Shown in pieces: positions 1 through 7,014 of a stretch of DNA of 7,250 bases. Each line of letters opens with the position of its first letter. Position 1 is the stretch's first letter. Position numbers and translations under genes: made by a program. This DNA comes from Armatimonadota bacterium. Lineage in GTDB: Bacteria; Armatimonadota; Armatimonadia; Armatimonadales; Armatimonadaceae. The notes below the pieces were generated by a model. The model did not search any database, was not told the DNA's origin, and saw only the letters and a program-made list of their open reading frames with translations. Where the stretch lies: positions 1 to 7,250 of the forward strand of contig JACMMA010000038.1 in the NCBI GenBank assembly GCA_014379275.1, read 5' to 3'.

Positions 1-297
1 GTCCTGCTGGACGGTAAACTCCTGTACCGCACACCGTCCGCGGATCGTGCCAAAGAGGTCGCGGCTTCGATCAACGAACTGCTCGACAAGAATCTGCAGA
101 TATACGACCTGACCCGGCGCGGCGCGAGCGTCTACGCCAAGGGTAAGGCGGTGATCTCCGTACAGGATGAGGACATCACGGCGTACGCGACTGCGGGAAC
201 GGTCGCGCCGGTTTCCGCAGAAACCGCCGCTGATAGCGCGTTTAAGACGCTTCGCAACGCACTTTATCGCCATCTGCTGAACGGCAACGTGTATTAG
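1..297 (+). CDS. C-terminal fragment of a protein with a possible extracytoplasmic alpha/beta domain
   Basis: The reading frame is open from base 1 and ends at TAG 295-297, so the 5' part lies outside the window and only 98 residues are visible. The fragment has a strand-like start (VLLDGKLLYRT), a helix (about residues 14-32, ADRAKEVAASINELLDK), a second strand pair (VYAKGKAVISV, about residues 44-54), an Ala/Thr-rich linker and a final helix (FKTLRNALYRHLL). The order 'DG-x-LxxR, helix, G-x-xVISV-x-xxD, helix' resembles, from memory, the extracytoplasmic N-terminal domain of some MscS-type channel proteins and of secreted proteins in environmental bacteria. Here it sits at the C-terminus, so the full protein is probably something else. 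I do not recognise the gene. The frame is certain enough because codon use is coherent and a hairpin follows the stop. Confidence 0.72.
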   Translation, partial: VLLDGKLLYRTPSADRAKEVAASINELLDKNLQIYDLTRRGASVYAKGKAVISVQDEDITAYATAGTVAPVSAETAADSAFKTLRNALYRHLLNGNVY

Positions 298-322
298 ACG
301 GGGCGGGAAATTTCATTCCTCC

Positions 323-357
323 GTTGGTTTCGGGGACGGGACATTCCCGAAACCAAC
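323..357. terminator. Hairpin between convergent genes, probable bidirectional terminator
   Basis: Perfect 12-bp inverted repeat: GTTGGTTTCGGG at 323-334 pairs with CCCGAAACCAAC at 346-357 around an 11-nt loop. It begins 25 nt after the stop of the left-edge gene and ends 19 nt from the stop of the minus-strand diiron gene, exactly where two converging transcripts must end. No T-tract follows on either strand, so it may work as a Rho-linked or 3'-end-protecting stem rather than a classical intrinsic terminator. Confidence 0.6.
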
Positions 358-376
358 CGGCACATCCTGATCCCCG

Positions 377-1117
377 TCAGAGCCGCGACCGTTCGACAAC
401 GCGGATCGCGGGAGTCTCCCATATCTGACTGCTGGTATGGCGAAAAATCGCGCCGGTGCGTTGCCAGAATCCACCGGGGGAAACGCGGACGGCTCGCAAT
501 ATCGGGGCATGATCCATCATGACGACCACACACGCGGCGCGAAACACCCCATACCACAGAAGGCGTGTCGTAAAACTTTCGATCCACCGCTGGCGGGCAA
601 ACCGCTTCCGCAGAAAATCAACGTGGAACGCGACGTGCTTGTCTTCGTCGTCGCAGATCCGTGCGAAAACCTCGCGACAGAATTCATCGGGGACGCCGTC
701 ACGTAATGCGGAGTAGTAGGCTTGTGCGATCATTTCCACGGCGAGGAGCAGGAGCAGTTCGGTTTGTAACCCGCCCATATGGCGCAGGAAAACAAAGGCG
801 CCGTCGCTCCAGTGATTCCGCAGATGTTCGCCACCCAGCGCGTCGATGAGTTTGCCGAGCCACGCGGCGTGATCATGCTCTTCGTTCAGGAACAGCTCGA
901 TGGCCCGACAATAGTCGGGATCGTTCGTGGTCAACGCTCCGGCTTTGAGACGCTTCCCTTCGCCCGATTCCCCGACCTCGAATGTCGCCAGCGACGCGAT
1001 CAACGCGGTGCGTATCGGTTCCGGCAGTTCAACCCGCTTCCAGGTCGTTTCGCCGTGCCAGAGCAGACGACTTCGTTCCGCCCGATTCCGCTCGTAATAT
1101 ACTCGCCAATTTTTCAT
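377..1117 (-). CDS. Ferritin-like diiron-carboxylate protein
   Basis: This 246-aa protein has the spacing of a four-helix-bundle diiron protein. Helix 1 offers Glu47 or Glu50 (TFEVGESGEG), helix 2 carries E80-x-x-H83 (NEEHDHAAWL), helix 3 carries Glu128 (LLAVEMIAQAYY), and helix 4 carries E158-x-x-H161 (DDEDKHVAFH). Two ExxH motifs plus two single Glu residues are the full ligand set of the ferritin-like superfamily (established for the fold). The substrate is unknown. Oxygenase, hydroxylase or iron-handling roles are all possible, and it is too divergent for me to name as ferritin, rubrerythrin or MiaE. The C-terminal 60 residues extend past the bundle and include a hydrophobic stretch (about 187-201), perhaps amphipathic. 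There is no signal peptide, so it is likely cytoplasmic. The ATG at 1117 is supported by an AAGGAG site 10 nt upstream. The gene is convergent with the left-edge gene and divergent from the operon at 1302. Confidence 0.85.
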   Translation of the reverse strand: MKNWRVYYERNRAERSRLLWHGETTWKRVELPEPIRTALIASLATFEVGESGEGKRLKAGALTTNDPDYCRAIELFLNEEHDHAAWLGKLIDALGGEHLRNHWSDGAFVFLRHMGGLQTELLLLLAVEMIAQAYYSALRDGVPDEFCREVFARICDDEDKHVAFHVDFLRKRFARQRWIESFTTRLLWYGVFRAACVVVMMDHAPILRAVRVSPGGFWQRTGAIFRHTSSQIWETPAIRVVERSRL

Positions 1118-1127
1118 GCTCTTCCCA

Positions 1128-1133
1128 CTCCTT
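1128..1133 (-). promoter_or_regulatory. Ribosome binding site of the diiron protein gene
   Basis: On the minus strand these bases read AAGGAG, 10 nt before the ATG at 1117. This fixes the chosen start codon. Confidence 0.75.
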
Positions 1134-1140
1134 TTTCAAA

Positions 1141-1180
1141 TCACTTTATAATACAAAGTTATTTTGCAAATTAGTTCCCT
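1141..1180. promoter_or_regulatory. AT-rich divergent promoter region with -10-like boxes on both strands
   Basis: The spacer between the divergent genes is AT-richest here. On the minus strand TATTAT (1153-1148) is a good -10 for the diiron gene; it would give a leader of about 24 nt that includes the Shine-Dalgarno. On the plus strand 1147-1152 reads TATAAT. Both lie inside an imperfectly spaced dyad, ACTTT (1143-1147) and AAAGT (1155-1159). I could not find a convincing -35 at 16-18 bp for either direction, so strand assignment is tentative. The minus direction is favoured because the plus box lies about 150 nt from the plus gene. Confidence 0.4.
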
Positions 1181-1255
1181 CTCATTTTTAGGGATCGTGA
1201 TGATATCGGGCATCATTCCGGCTAAATGGTGTTTGAAAGAATGATTTTGTTCCGG

Positions 1256-1271
1256 TTTAGGCAAACCTAAT
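1256..1271. promoter_or_regulatory. Candidate DtxR/MntR-family metalloregulator box
   Basis: The sequence TTTAGGCAAACCTAAT contains the perfect palindrome TTAGG (1257-1261), CAAA, CCTAA (1266-1270). The arrangement TTAGG-N4-CCTAA is the core of binding sites recognised by DtxR-family (IdeR/MntR-like) Fe2+ or Mn2+ sensors in many bacteria. It lies 31 bp before the ATG of the operon at 1302, where a bound repressor would block initiation. A TTGAAA at 1233-1238 or a TTGTTC at 1247-1252 could be the -35, but no clear -10 accompanies them. The box is seen directly; its regulator is inferred. Confidence 0.5.
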
Positions 1272-1285
1272 GCAGTATCACGCCT

Positions 1286-1290
1286 GGAGG
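1286..1290 (+). promoter_or_regulatory. Ribosome binding site of the small operon gene
   Basis: GGAGG, followed by an A-rich 11-nt spacer and the ATG at 1302. It supports this start over any internal one. Confidence 0.75.
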
Positions 1291-1301
1291 AAAACTTTCT
1301 T

Positions 1302-1784
1302 ATGAACACAACTATTGACAACGAATCTACCACTGCCCCACAGAACAGCGGCACTCTGACGATCGAAGGAAAACGATTCGGGCGCGGTGCAAAGGCACTC
1401 TTTCCGAACTTCCAGATGCCCCTGCCGGAAGCATGGCAGAACGGCATAACCATCACCGTGCGTGACCTGCTCGATACCGTCGTGCGAACCGAAGTCGCGG
1501 CGTTCCAGACCCGGCAGGAAGCGCGCACCGTGCTACAGACCCTATCCCCGTCGCAGATCGCCGAGGGCGTGGCGAAGGGCAAGATCGATTCCGGCGGGCG
1601 CGAAGACGAACGACAGCCGGTGGACGCCGACGAATCGGTCAGAGTCGCCTTGCAAGCGTTCGAGGACGGCCTGTACTACGTACTGATTAACGACGACCAG
1701 AAGGCGAGTCTGACGGATTCGTTCGCGGTCACGCCAGAAACACGCGTCACGTTCCTGCGCCTCGTCGCGCTGGCGGGCGGATAG
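1302..1784 (+). CDS. Small partner of a DUF4132-family giant; candidate beta-grasp (ubiquitin-like) protein ending in Gly-Gly
   Basis: The 160-aa protein has no signal peptide, membrane segment or Cys residue. Residues 1-16 are a polar, probably disordered tail. A strand-like TLTIEGKRF (18-26) is followed by ITITVRDLLDTVV (49-61), a strand leading into a long helix to about 80, like the 'TV-x-x-LL' helix of MoaD/ThiS proteins. A second helical stretch (83-92) and a charged Gly-rich loop (93-109) form an insertion. The C-terminal part, LYYVLIND (124-131), DSFAVTPETRVTFLRLV (139-155) and ALAGG (156-160), has the order of the last strands of a beta-grasp domain, with Gly-Gly exactly at the end as in MoaD, ThiS and ubiquitin. 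I infer the fold from this pattern only; no family was confirmed. The gene is first in a two-gene operon. Its stop codon overlaps the Shine-Dalgarno of the giant, which points to coupled translation and a physical partnership. A metalloregulator-like box lies upstream. Confidence 0.85.
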   Translation: MNTTIDNESTTAPQNSGTLTIEGKRFGRGAKALFPNFQMPLPEAWQNGITITVRDLLDTVVRTEVAAFQTRQEARTVLQTLSPSQIAEGVAKGKIDSGGREDERQPVDADESVRVALQAFEDGLYYVLINDDQKASLTDSFAVTPETRVTFLRLVALAGG

Positions 1785-1787
1785 GAG
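1784..1787 (+). promoter_or_regulatory. Ribosome binding site overlapping the upstream stop codon
   Basis: The TAG stop (1782-1784) runs into GGAG (1784-1787), 10 nt before the ATG at 1798. Ribosomes ending the small gene cover the start site of the giant, so translation of the two is probably coupled. It also decides the start at 1798. Confidence 0.75.
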
Positions 1788-1797
1788 ACACAAAACG

Positions 1798-4700
1798 ATG
1801 TTAAACCCCAAAGTCGCCGAAGAGCGGCTCAAAGAGTATTCGGTGGACGGTTCTCTTGCTTTGCAGAAAGCGCGTGTCGCGGAGCTTCCGGGCGCCTTCC
1901 GCCAATCGGCATTCGCTCTACTCGGCTTGAAACCAGACGGCACGCCGTTCATCAGCGATACAAAGTACGACAACAAGCAATACGTGGCGCAAAACAAGGC
2001 ACGTGAGGCAGCCTACAAACAACTCGACTTGCTGACCGTCGCTGATCTGGAGAAACTGTTCACGGCATATTTCCCCCGTCTGGGGACACTGCTCGCGGCG
2101 TGGTGGAAGCCGGATGGTAGCACCCTGTATCAGGGCTCGTACAACCGCCGCCCGTTCCGCATGGACCGCGGCTCATCGTCCGACGAATCGCGCAACGAGC
2201 GGCGGCAGATCCTGTCGGTGCTCCTCAGCAGTTTTGCACAGTATCAGGAGATGCCGATCGAGTGGTTCGCGTCGTGGATCCCCTATCTGGGCGCGTACAA
2301 TGCCGACAACATGGGCAAGCTGTTCGCGTTCGCCATCGACAACGGCAACGACGCGGTGTTCCAAACACTGATCGAATCGGGTAAGGGTGAACATGAGATC
2401 GGAGCGATGGGGCGACATGTCACCCGCGGCTTACTGTCGGCTTCCCGCGAAGAGGGTTGGGAGTGGATCGAAAAACTGCTTCTCGCCGCGCAACGTCAGG
2501 AAGGGTTGCGCCAGAGCGTTTTAGAGGTCGTCGACGAGGCGCACCCCGCGGCGTTTCGCCGGATGCTGAAACTGATCCGGGAGAACGACCTGTTCCGTTT
2601 TTCTGCCACGGTCCGTGCCGCCGACACGTGGTTCGGTATGAACTGGGTCGCTTACGAGAAGCTTTCAGTTAAACAAGCCAACGCGGCGACGGAAACCGTG
2701 GAAACGTTCCTCGCCGATCCCGCCGGACGCGACGCCGTTCTCGCCGAAACCACCGACGGGCAGACCGTGTATCTCGCGCTGTGGAGCATGGCGTTCGATG
2801 ACGCCCATGCCGCGCTGAAAGCCGCCCTCCCGCTTCTGTCCGACCCCGTTTTACCGCGGCGATACGCCGCACTCCACCTGCTGACGGAATTGCGCTTGAA
2901 GGAAGCGAGGCCCGCAATCCTTACGGCATTCGATGATCCCGATCTGCGCATGGCACAAAAAGCGTTCGGGGCGTACAACTGGTACGAAGGCCCGGCAACG
3001 GGTACCGGCATGGAGGCACTCACCGCGCAACTCACCGAGCAAGACGCAATTGTCACCGACATGTTGGAGCAAACGCCGGGCGAAGGCACCCCGGCATGGA
3101 GCTTCCTGTCGGGTTTGAAGGAAGCGGTGGCAGGCGTGGTCGCCGTGCTGAAAGGCGACAGCGATCCCGAGGAGGAACCGACCGCCGAGGAAAAACCGGC
3201 GTCTGTCGACGACGACCGCTTCGAGCGCATCGAGCGTAATATCCCTCGCTTCCCACAACGCGCCAAGGAATTGGAGCCGGTGATCTGGGAGTGGGACAAG
3301 CAGACAGCGCACGCCGAAAGCCTCGCTGACCGATTGCCGAACCTTTTGGGCAAGCGTCCGATCGAACGGTTGTTCCCGTTCGTGGCGCTAATGAGTAGCT
3401 ACGGGCGTTCGTCTATCGCGACGACTATCGCGAACCGCAAAGACAAAACGCCGGAAATGCGCGAACTGCTTTTCGACCTGTTTGCCGACACACAGTCGTA
3501 CGTGCGCGATTCGGCACTCAAAGCCGTAGAAAAGTTCACGCTCGCCGACGACGAAGCGGAACGCATCGAGGGCTTACTGACGCGCAAAGCCGCCGATCTG
3601 CGCAAAGCATCACTCAGATTGCTCCTGAAACGCGGCGACGAAAAGGTGCTGCAGTCCGGTGAAAGACTGACCGGCGCGAAGGATGCCAACCAACGCGTCG
3701 CCGGCCTGGACCTGTTGACTCAAATGGTCGAAAAGAAGCGCGAACCGGTGCGGGCGAAGGCGATAGTGACCGGGTTCGTTGCGGCAAGAGCGGATAAACT
3801 CACCGCGGCGGAAAAGGCGATGGTCGAGCCGCTGACCAGCGACACACACGTCAAGGCGACGCTGGAAGACGCGCTGGGGTTGATGGACAAAGCCAAACTC
3901 ACGCCGTTCGACGCCCCGCGACTGCCTAAGGAAGTGCCGCTGCTGACGAGCATAACCGCGCTTCGGATCCTACGCGAAATCGCCGCCCTGGTTGAAAAAT
4001 ATAAGGAAACTCCGATCACCGGCAAGTCCTACAACGATGACGAAGAGGAGATCTTGCTGGGCAACGCCCGGTGGAATTTCCCGACGCCAGACCTGACCAA
4101 AACCGCCGAACAGGATATGGAGCGGTTCCCCCTGCGCGAGATCGTCACCGCGTTCTGGGACAACCGTTCGAGCGATCTGCGCGATGCGGACGGATTGGAA
4201 CTCATCCGCGCCCAGTCGATCGCTACCGAGCCGGGATTCCTCCACGCGTTCGTGCATCTCAAGTCGGCGCCGCAATGGATCACCAAGCAGGTCGGCGAGG
4301 TGCATGCGGAGCGTGACACGAAGAAAGAAGACAAGTACGAGGACCGCTCGTACGCGATAAACGGCTTCATCGCCTGGTTGTTGCGACACGCGCCCCCGGT
4401 CGAATCGGTTTTGGCTGACCATCTCCTGCGCTCTGCCGAAGCCACGCTTTCGGTGCTCGCCGATCATGCGCCGGACAAAGGAGAAAAAGACTGGCGGCTC
4501 GACGGCCGCTACACGATCTGGCTGACGGCGGCGCGGCATTCGCTCGTGCAACTCCCCGGCGCGTGGAACGAGGAAGCGACGAAGCGTCTGCTCCGGTGCG
4601 TCCTCTGGACGTACAAACCGAGCAAACAATCGAACCGATCGGCGGCGTCGATAGAAGAGGTGGCGACCGCGTTCCGGCTCGGCATGATCGGCGAACATGA

Positions 4701-7005
4701 CCTGTACCGCGCGCTCCTTCCGGAGCCGCCTCCGCGGAAAGAAAACGAGTATTACTATGAGCCGTCGTTCGGCGAACTCGGTCAGCTTTCCGGGCGCAAG
4801 GCCCCGCTGTTCGATACGACACCGGGACTGCGCGAGATCGTGGACAACACGAGGCGCCGTGTTCTGGAAGTCGAACTGCGCCGGGGTGATACCGAAACCG
4901 CCGCATCCCGTCCCGCGCTTGCCCTGCGATATGCCGGCGGCATGGACGTTCTGCTGAAGACCGTCGCCGCGATGGGCAAGGAGACGTTCGCGCGGGGCTA
5001 CTCCTACTACGGGCAGTCGAACCGCTCCAACGTGTTCAGCCACCTGATCCGCGCGACGTTCCCCGGTGCGACCGACACCTTCGAGACGTTCGCGGGGGCG
5101 GTCAAGGAAGCGAAATTACCGGAAAAACGGTTGGTCGAGGTTGCGGTGTACGCGCCGCAGTGGGCGAAACACATCACCCACACCTTGGGCTGGGACGGAC
5201 TCAGCGACGCGATCTGGTGGTTCCACGCGCATACCAAGGGCAACGACTGGAGCGTGAACGACGAACTGAAGGAAACTTGGACGGCGGAGATCGCGGATAA
5301 AACGCCGCTCGCCGCGAGCGATCTGACCGAAGGCGCGGTGGATGTCGCCTGGTTCAACCGTGTGTACCAGACTCTCGGCGAGACGCGCTGGAAAATGCTG
5401 GACGACGCGGCGAAGTACGCGTCATCGGCGGGCGGTCACAAGCGGGCGCAACTGTTCGCGGACGCCATGCGCGGCCGGATCGCCCGTGCCGAGCTGCTGG
5501 CGCGCATCGAGGACAAACGCAACCAGGACAGTCTGCGGGCGCTAGGTCTCCTGCCTTTCGCGGACGACACCGAGGATAAGGAAGCCGATCTGCTTCTGCG
5601 CTACAAGGCTATGCAGGAGTTTCTGCGGACGTCGAAGCAGTTCGGGGCGCAACGGCAGGAGTCGGAAAAGCTGGCGACGCGCATCGGCATGGAGAATCTG
5701 GCGCGGACAGCCGGGTACGCCGACCCGATCCGCCTGACGTGGGCGATGGAAGCGGCTGCCGTGGCGGACCTTCGGGACGGCGCGGTGACCGCGACGGTCG
5801 GTGAGACCAGCGTATCGCTCTCGATAAACGGGCTCGGTCTGCCGGAGATCGCGATAGTCAAGAACGGCAAGACGCTCGCCAACATCCCGCCCGCCGTGAA
5901 GAAGGACCCGGACGTCGCGACGCTGACGGCCCGCAAAACGGAGATCACGCGGCAGGTTTCCCGGATGCGCGAGTCGCTGGAGAACGCCATGTGCCGCGGC
6001 GACAAGTTCTCAGGCAAGGAGTTGGGCGAGCTGTTGGAACATCCCGTGTTGCGTCCCCTGCTCCGAAGCCTGGTATTCATCGAGGCGGAAGGACGCGAGG
6101 CGGTATCGGGCTACCCGATCGGCGAGAACCAGTTAGAGGATTGCGACGGCGCGGTATTCACCGTGTCGCCGGAAACCGCGCTCCGCATCGCACACCCGTA
6201 CGACTTGCTCCATACCGGCAAGTGGGACCGGTGGCAGAAGGACTGTTTCCTACGGGAGCGGATCCAACCGTTCAAGCAGGCATTCCGCGAACTCTACGTT
6301 CTCACCGAATCCGAAACCACGGACGGCACGAAATCCCAGAGGTACACGGGGCATCAGGTCAACCCGAAACAAGCCCTCGCGCTTTTCAACAAGCGCGGCT
6401 GGATCGGCGGCGGCGAGTACGATTACGACGGCGAAGGGCCGCGTAAAACGTACCATGAGGATGGGTACACCGTGTCGGTGAACTTCATGGGCTACACCAT
6501 GGGACCCGCCGACGTGGAAGGCTCGACCCTGGAGGAGATTCGGTTCACGAAGAAAGGGGATTGGAAGTACGTCGAACTGAAGACCGTCCCGCCGCGCGTG
6601 TTTTCGGAGGCGATGCGCGATCTGGACCTCGTGGTTTCGGTGGCGCACGTCGGCGGGGTAGACCCGGAAGCGTCGCAAAGCACGACCGAAATGCGCGCCG
6701 CCCTGCTACGCGAGATGATGAGCTTACTGAAAATCGAGAACGTGCGCCTCGAAAAGACGCACGCCCTGATCGACGGAAAACTGGCGACGTACAGCGTCCA
6801 CCTCGGGTCCGCGGTGGTTCACCGGCAACCGGGCGGCTATCTGTGCATCGTTCCGGTACACAGCCAGCATCGCGGGCGAATCTTCCTGCCGTTCGTGGAC
6901 AGCGACCCGCGTACGGCGGAGGTGATGTCGAAAGTCATCACGCTGGCGAAAGACAGCGAGATCAAGGACCCGACCATCCTGGAACAGATCCTCGCGGTGC
7001 GATAA
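1798..7005 (+). CDS. Giant DUF5724/DUF4132/DUF7737-family protein, HEAT-repeat-like, YehI/MolR relative
   Basis: The protein is 1735 aa, soluble, with no signal peptide or membrane segment. The N-terminal third (about 1-340) is alpha-helical and fits DUF5724. HEAT-like helical pairs are seen around 345-390 (DDPDLRMAQKAF) and 560-660 (YVRDSALKAVEKF). They are separated by an acidic linker (about 453-475, DPEEEPTAEE). The DUF4132 core includes WAKHITHTLGW (1122-1132), AIWWFHAHTKG (1138-1148), the strongly conserved block RYKAMQEFL, FGAQRQ and AGYADPIRLTWAME (1267-1318), and IQPFKQAFRELYVLT (1489-1503). The C-terminal domain (about 1618-1732) with YSVHLGSAVVHRQPGG (1665-1680), PVHSQHRGRIFLPF and a final DPTILEQIL fits DUF7737. 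Family assignment is from memory of these motifs. E. coli YehI/MolR shares the DUF4132 part and has a WGR domain that I do not see here. Biochemical function is unknown in the family; a scaffold role is inferred from the HEAT-like architecture. It is second in the operon after the Gly-Gly protein. The frame is intact throughout, with no frameshift. Confidence 0.9.
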   Translation: MLNPKVAEERLKEYSVDGSLALQKARVAELPGAFRQSAFALLGLKPDGTPFISDTKYDNKQYVAQNKAREAAYKQLDLLTVADLEKLFTAYFPRLGTLLAAWWKPDGSTLYQGSYNRRPFRMDRGSSSDESRNERRQILSVLLSSFAQYQEMPIEWFASWIPYLGAYNADNMGKLFAFAIDNGNDAVFQTLIESGKGEHEIGAMGRHVTRGLLSASREEGWEWIEKLLLAAQRQEGLRQSVLEVVDEAHPAAFRRMLKLIRENDLFRFSATVRAADTWFGMNWVAYEKLSVKQANAATETVETFLADPAGRDAVLAETTDGQTVYLALWSMAFDDAHAALKAALPLLSDPVLPRRYAALHLLTELRLKEARPAILTAFDDPDLRMAQKAFGAYNWYEGPATGTGMEALTAQLTEQDAIVTDMLEQTPGEGTPAWSFLSGLKEAVAGVVAVLKGDSDPEEEPTAEEKPASVDDDRFERIERNIPRFPQRAKELEPVIWEWDKQTAHAESLADRLPNLLGKRPIERLFPFVALMSSYGRSSIATTIANRKDKTPEMRELLFDLFADTQSYVRDSALKAVEKFTLADDEAERIEGLLTRKAADLRKASLRLLLKRGDEKVLQSGERLTGAKDANQRVAGLDLLTQMVEKKREPVRAKAIVTGFVAARADKLTAAEKAMVEPLTSDTHVKATLEDALGLMDKAKLTPFDAPRLPKEVPLLTSITALRILREIAALVEKYKETPITGKSYNDDEEEILLGNARWNFPTPDLTKTAEQDMERFPLREIVTAFWDNRSSDLRDADGLELIRAQSIATEPGFLHAFVHLKSAPQWITKQVGEVHAERDTKKEDKYEDRSYAINGFIAWLLRHAPPVESVLADHLLRSAEATLSVLADHAPDKGEKDWRLDGRYTIWLTAARHSLVQLPGAWNEEATKRLLRCVLWTYKPSKQSNRSAASIEEVATAFRLGMIGEHDLYRALLPEPPPRKENEYYYEPSFGELGQLSGRKAPLFDTTPGLREIVDNTRRRVLEVELRRGDTETAASRPALALRYAGGMDVLLKTVAAMGKETFARGYSYYGQSNRSNVFSHLIRATFPGATDTFETFAGAVKEAKLPEKRLVEVAVYAPQWAKHITHTLGWDGLSDAIWWFHAHTKGNDWSVNDELKETWTAEIADKTPLAASDLTEGAVDVAWFNRVYQTLGETRWKMLDDAAKYASSAGGHKRAQLFADAMRGRIARAELLARIEDKRNQDSLRALGLLPFADDTEDKEADLLLRYKAMQEFLRTSKQFGAQRQESEKLATRIGMENLARTAGYADPIRLTWAMEAAAVADLRDGAVTATVGETSVSLSINGLGLPEIAIVKNGKTLANIPPAVKKDPDVATLTARKTEITRQVSRMRESLENAMCRGDKFSGKELGELLEHPVLRPLLRSLVFIEAEGREAVSGYPIGENQLEDCDGAVFTVSPETALRIAHPYDLLHTGKWDRWQKDCFLRERIQPFKQAFRELYVLTESETTDGTKSQRYTGHQVNPKQALALFNKRGWIGGGEYDYDGEGPRKTYHEDGYTVSVNFMGYTMGPADVEGSTLEEIRFTKKGDWKYVELKTVPPRVFSEAMRDLDLVVSVAHVGGVDPEASQSTTEMRAALLREMMSLLKIENVRLEKTHALIDGKLATYSVHLGSAVVHRQPGGYLCIVPVHSQHRGRIFLPFVDSDPRTAEVMSKVITLAKDSEIKDPTILEQILAVR

Positions 7006-7014
7006 CCGAATCAA

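Noticed and set aside
1147..1152. Plus-strand TATAAT as the promoter of the operon at 1302
   Set aside because: There is no acceptable -35 at 16-18 bp and it would leave a leader of about 145 nt. It is kept only as part of the divergent region.
437..1174. Plus-strand open frames opposite the diiron gene
   Set aside because: They are antisense to a frame with a complete set of diiron ligands and a good ribosome binding site; the plus-strand products show no family pattern.
1136..1582. Minus-strand open frame crossing the small gene start and the divergent spacer
   Set aside because: It covers the ribosome binding site, the palindromic box and the AT-rich promoter region, and its product shows no recognisable pattern.
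2652..3353. Minus-strand open frame of 233 codons inside the giant gene
   Set aside because: Ser/Arg-rich composition without any domain pattern; antisense shadow of the giant.
3970..5043. Long minus-strand open frame of 357 codons inside the giant gene
   Set aside because: It is antisense to a continuous, motif-bearing coding frame, is very Arg-rich, and has no Shine-Dalgarno. It is a shadow caused by high-GC codon use.
1302..7005. Link between the MolR name of E. coli relatives and the MoaD-like look of the small protein as evidence for molybdenum metabolism
   Set aside because: No molybdenum cofactor gene is in the window, and the historical name does not establish a function. The coincidence is not evidence.
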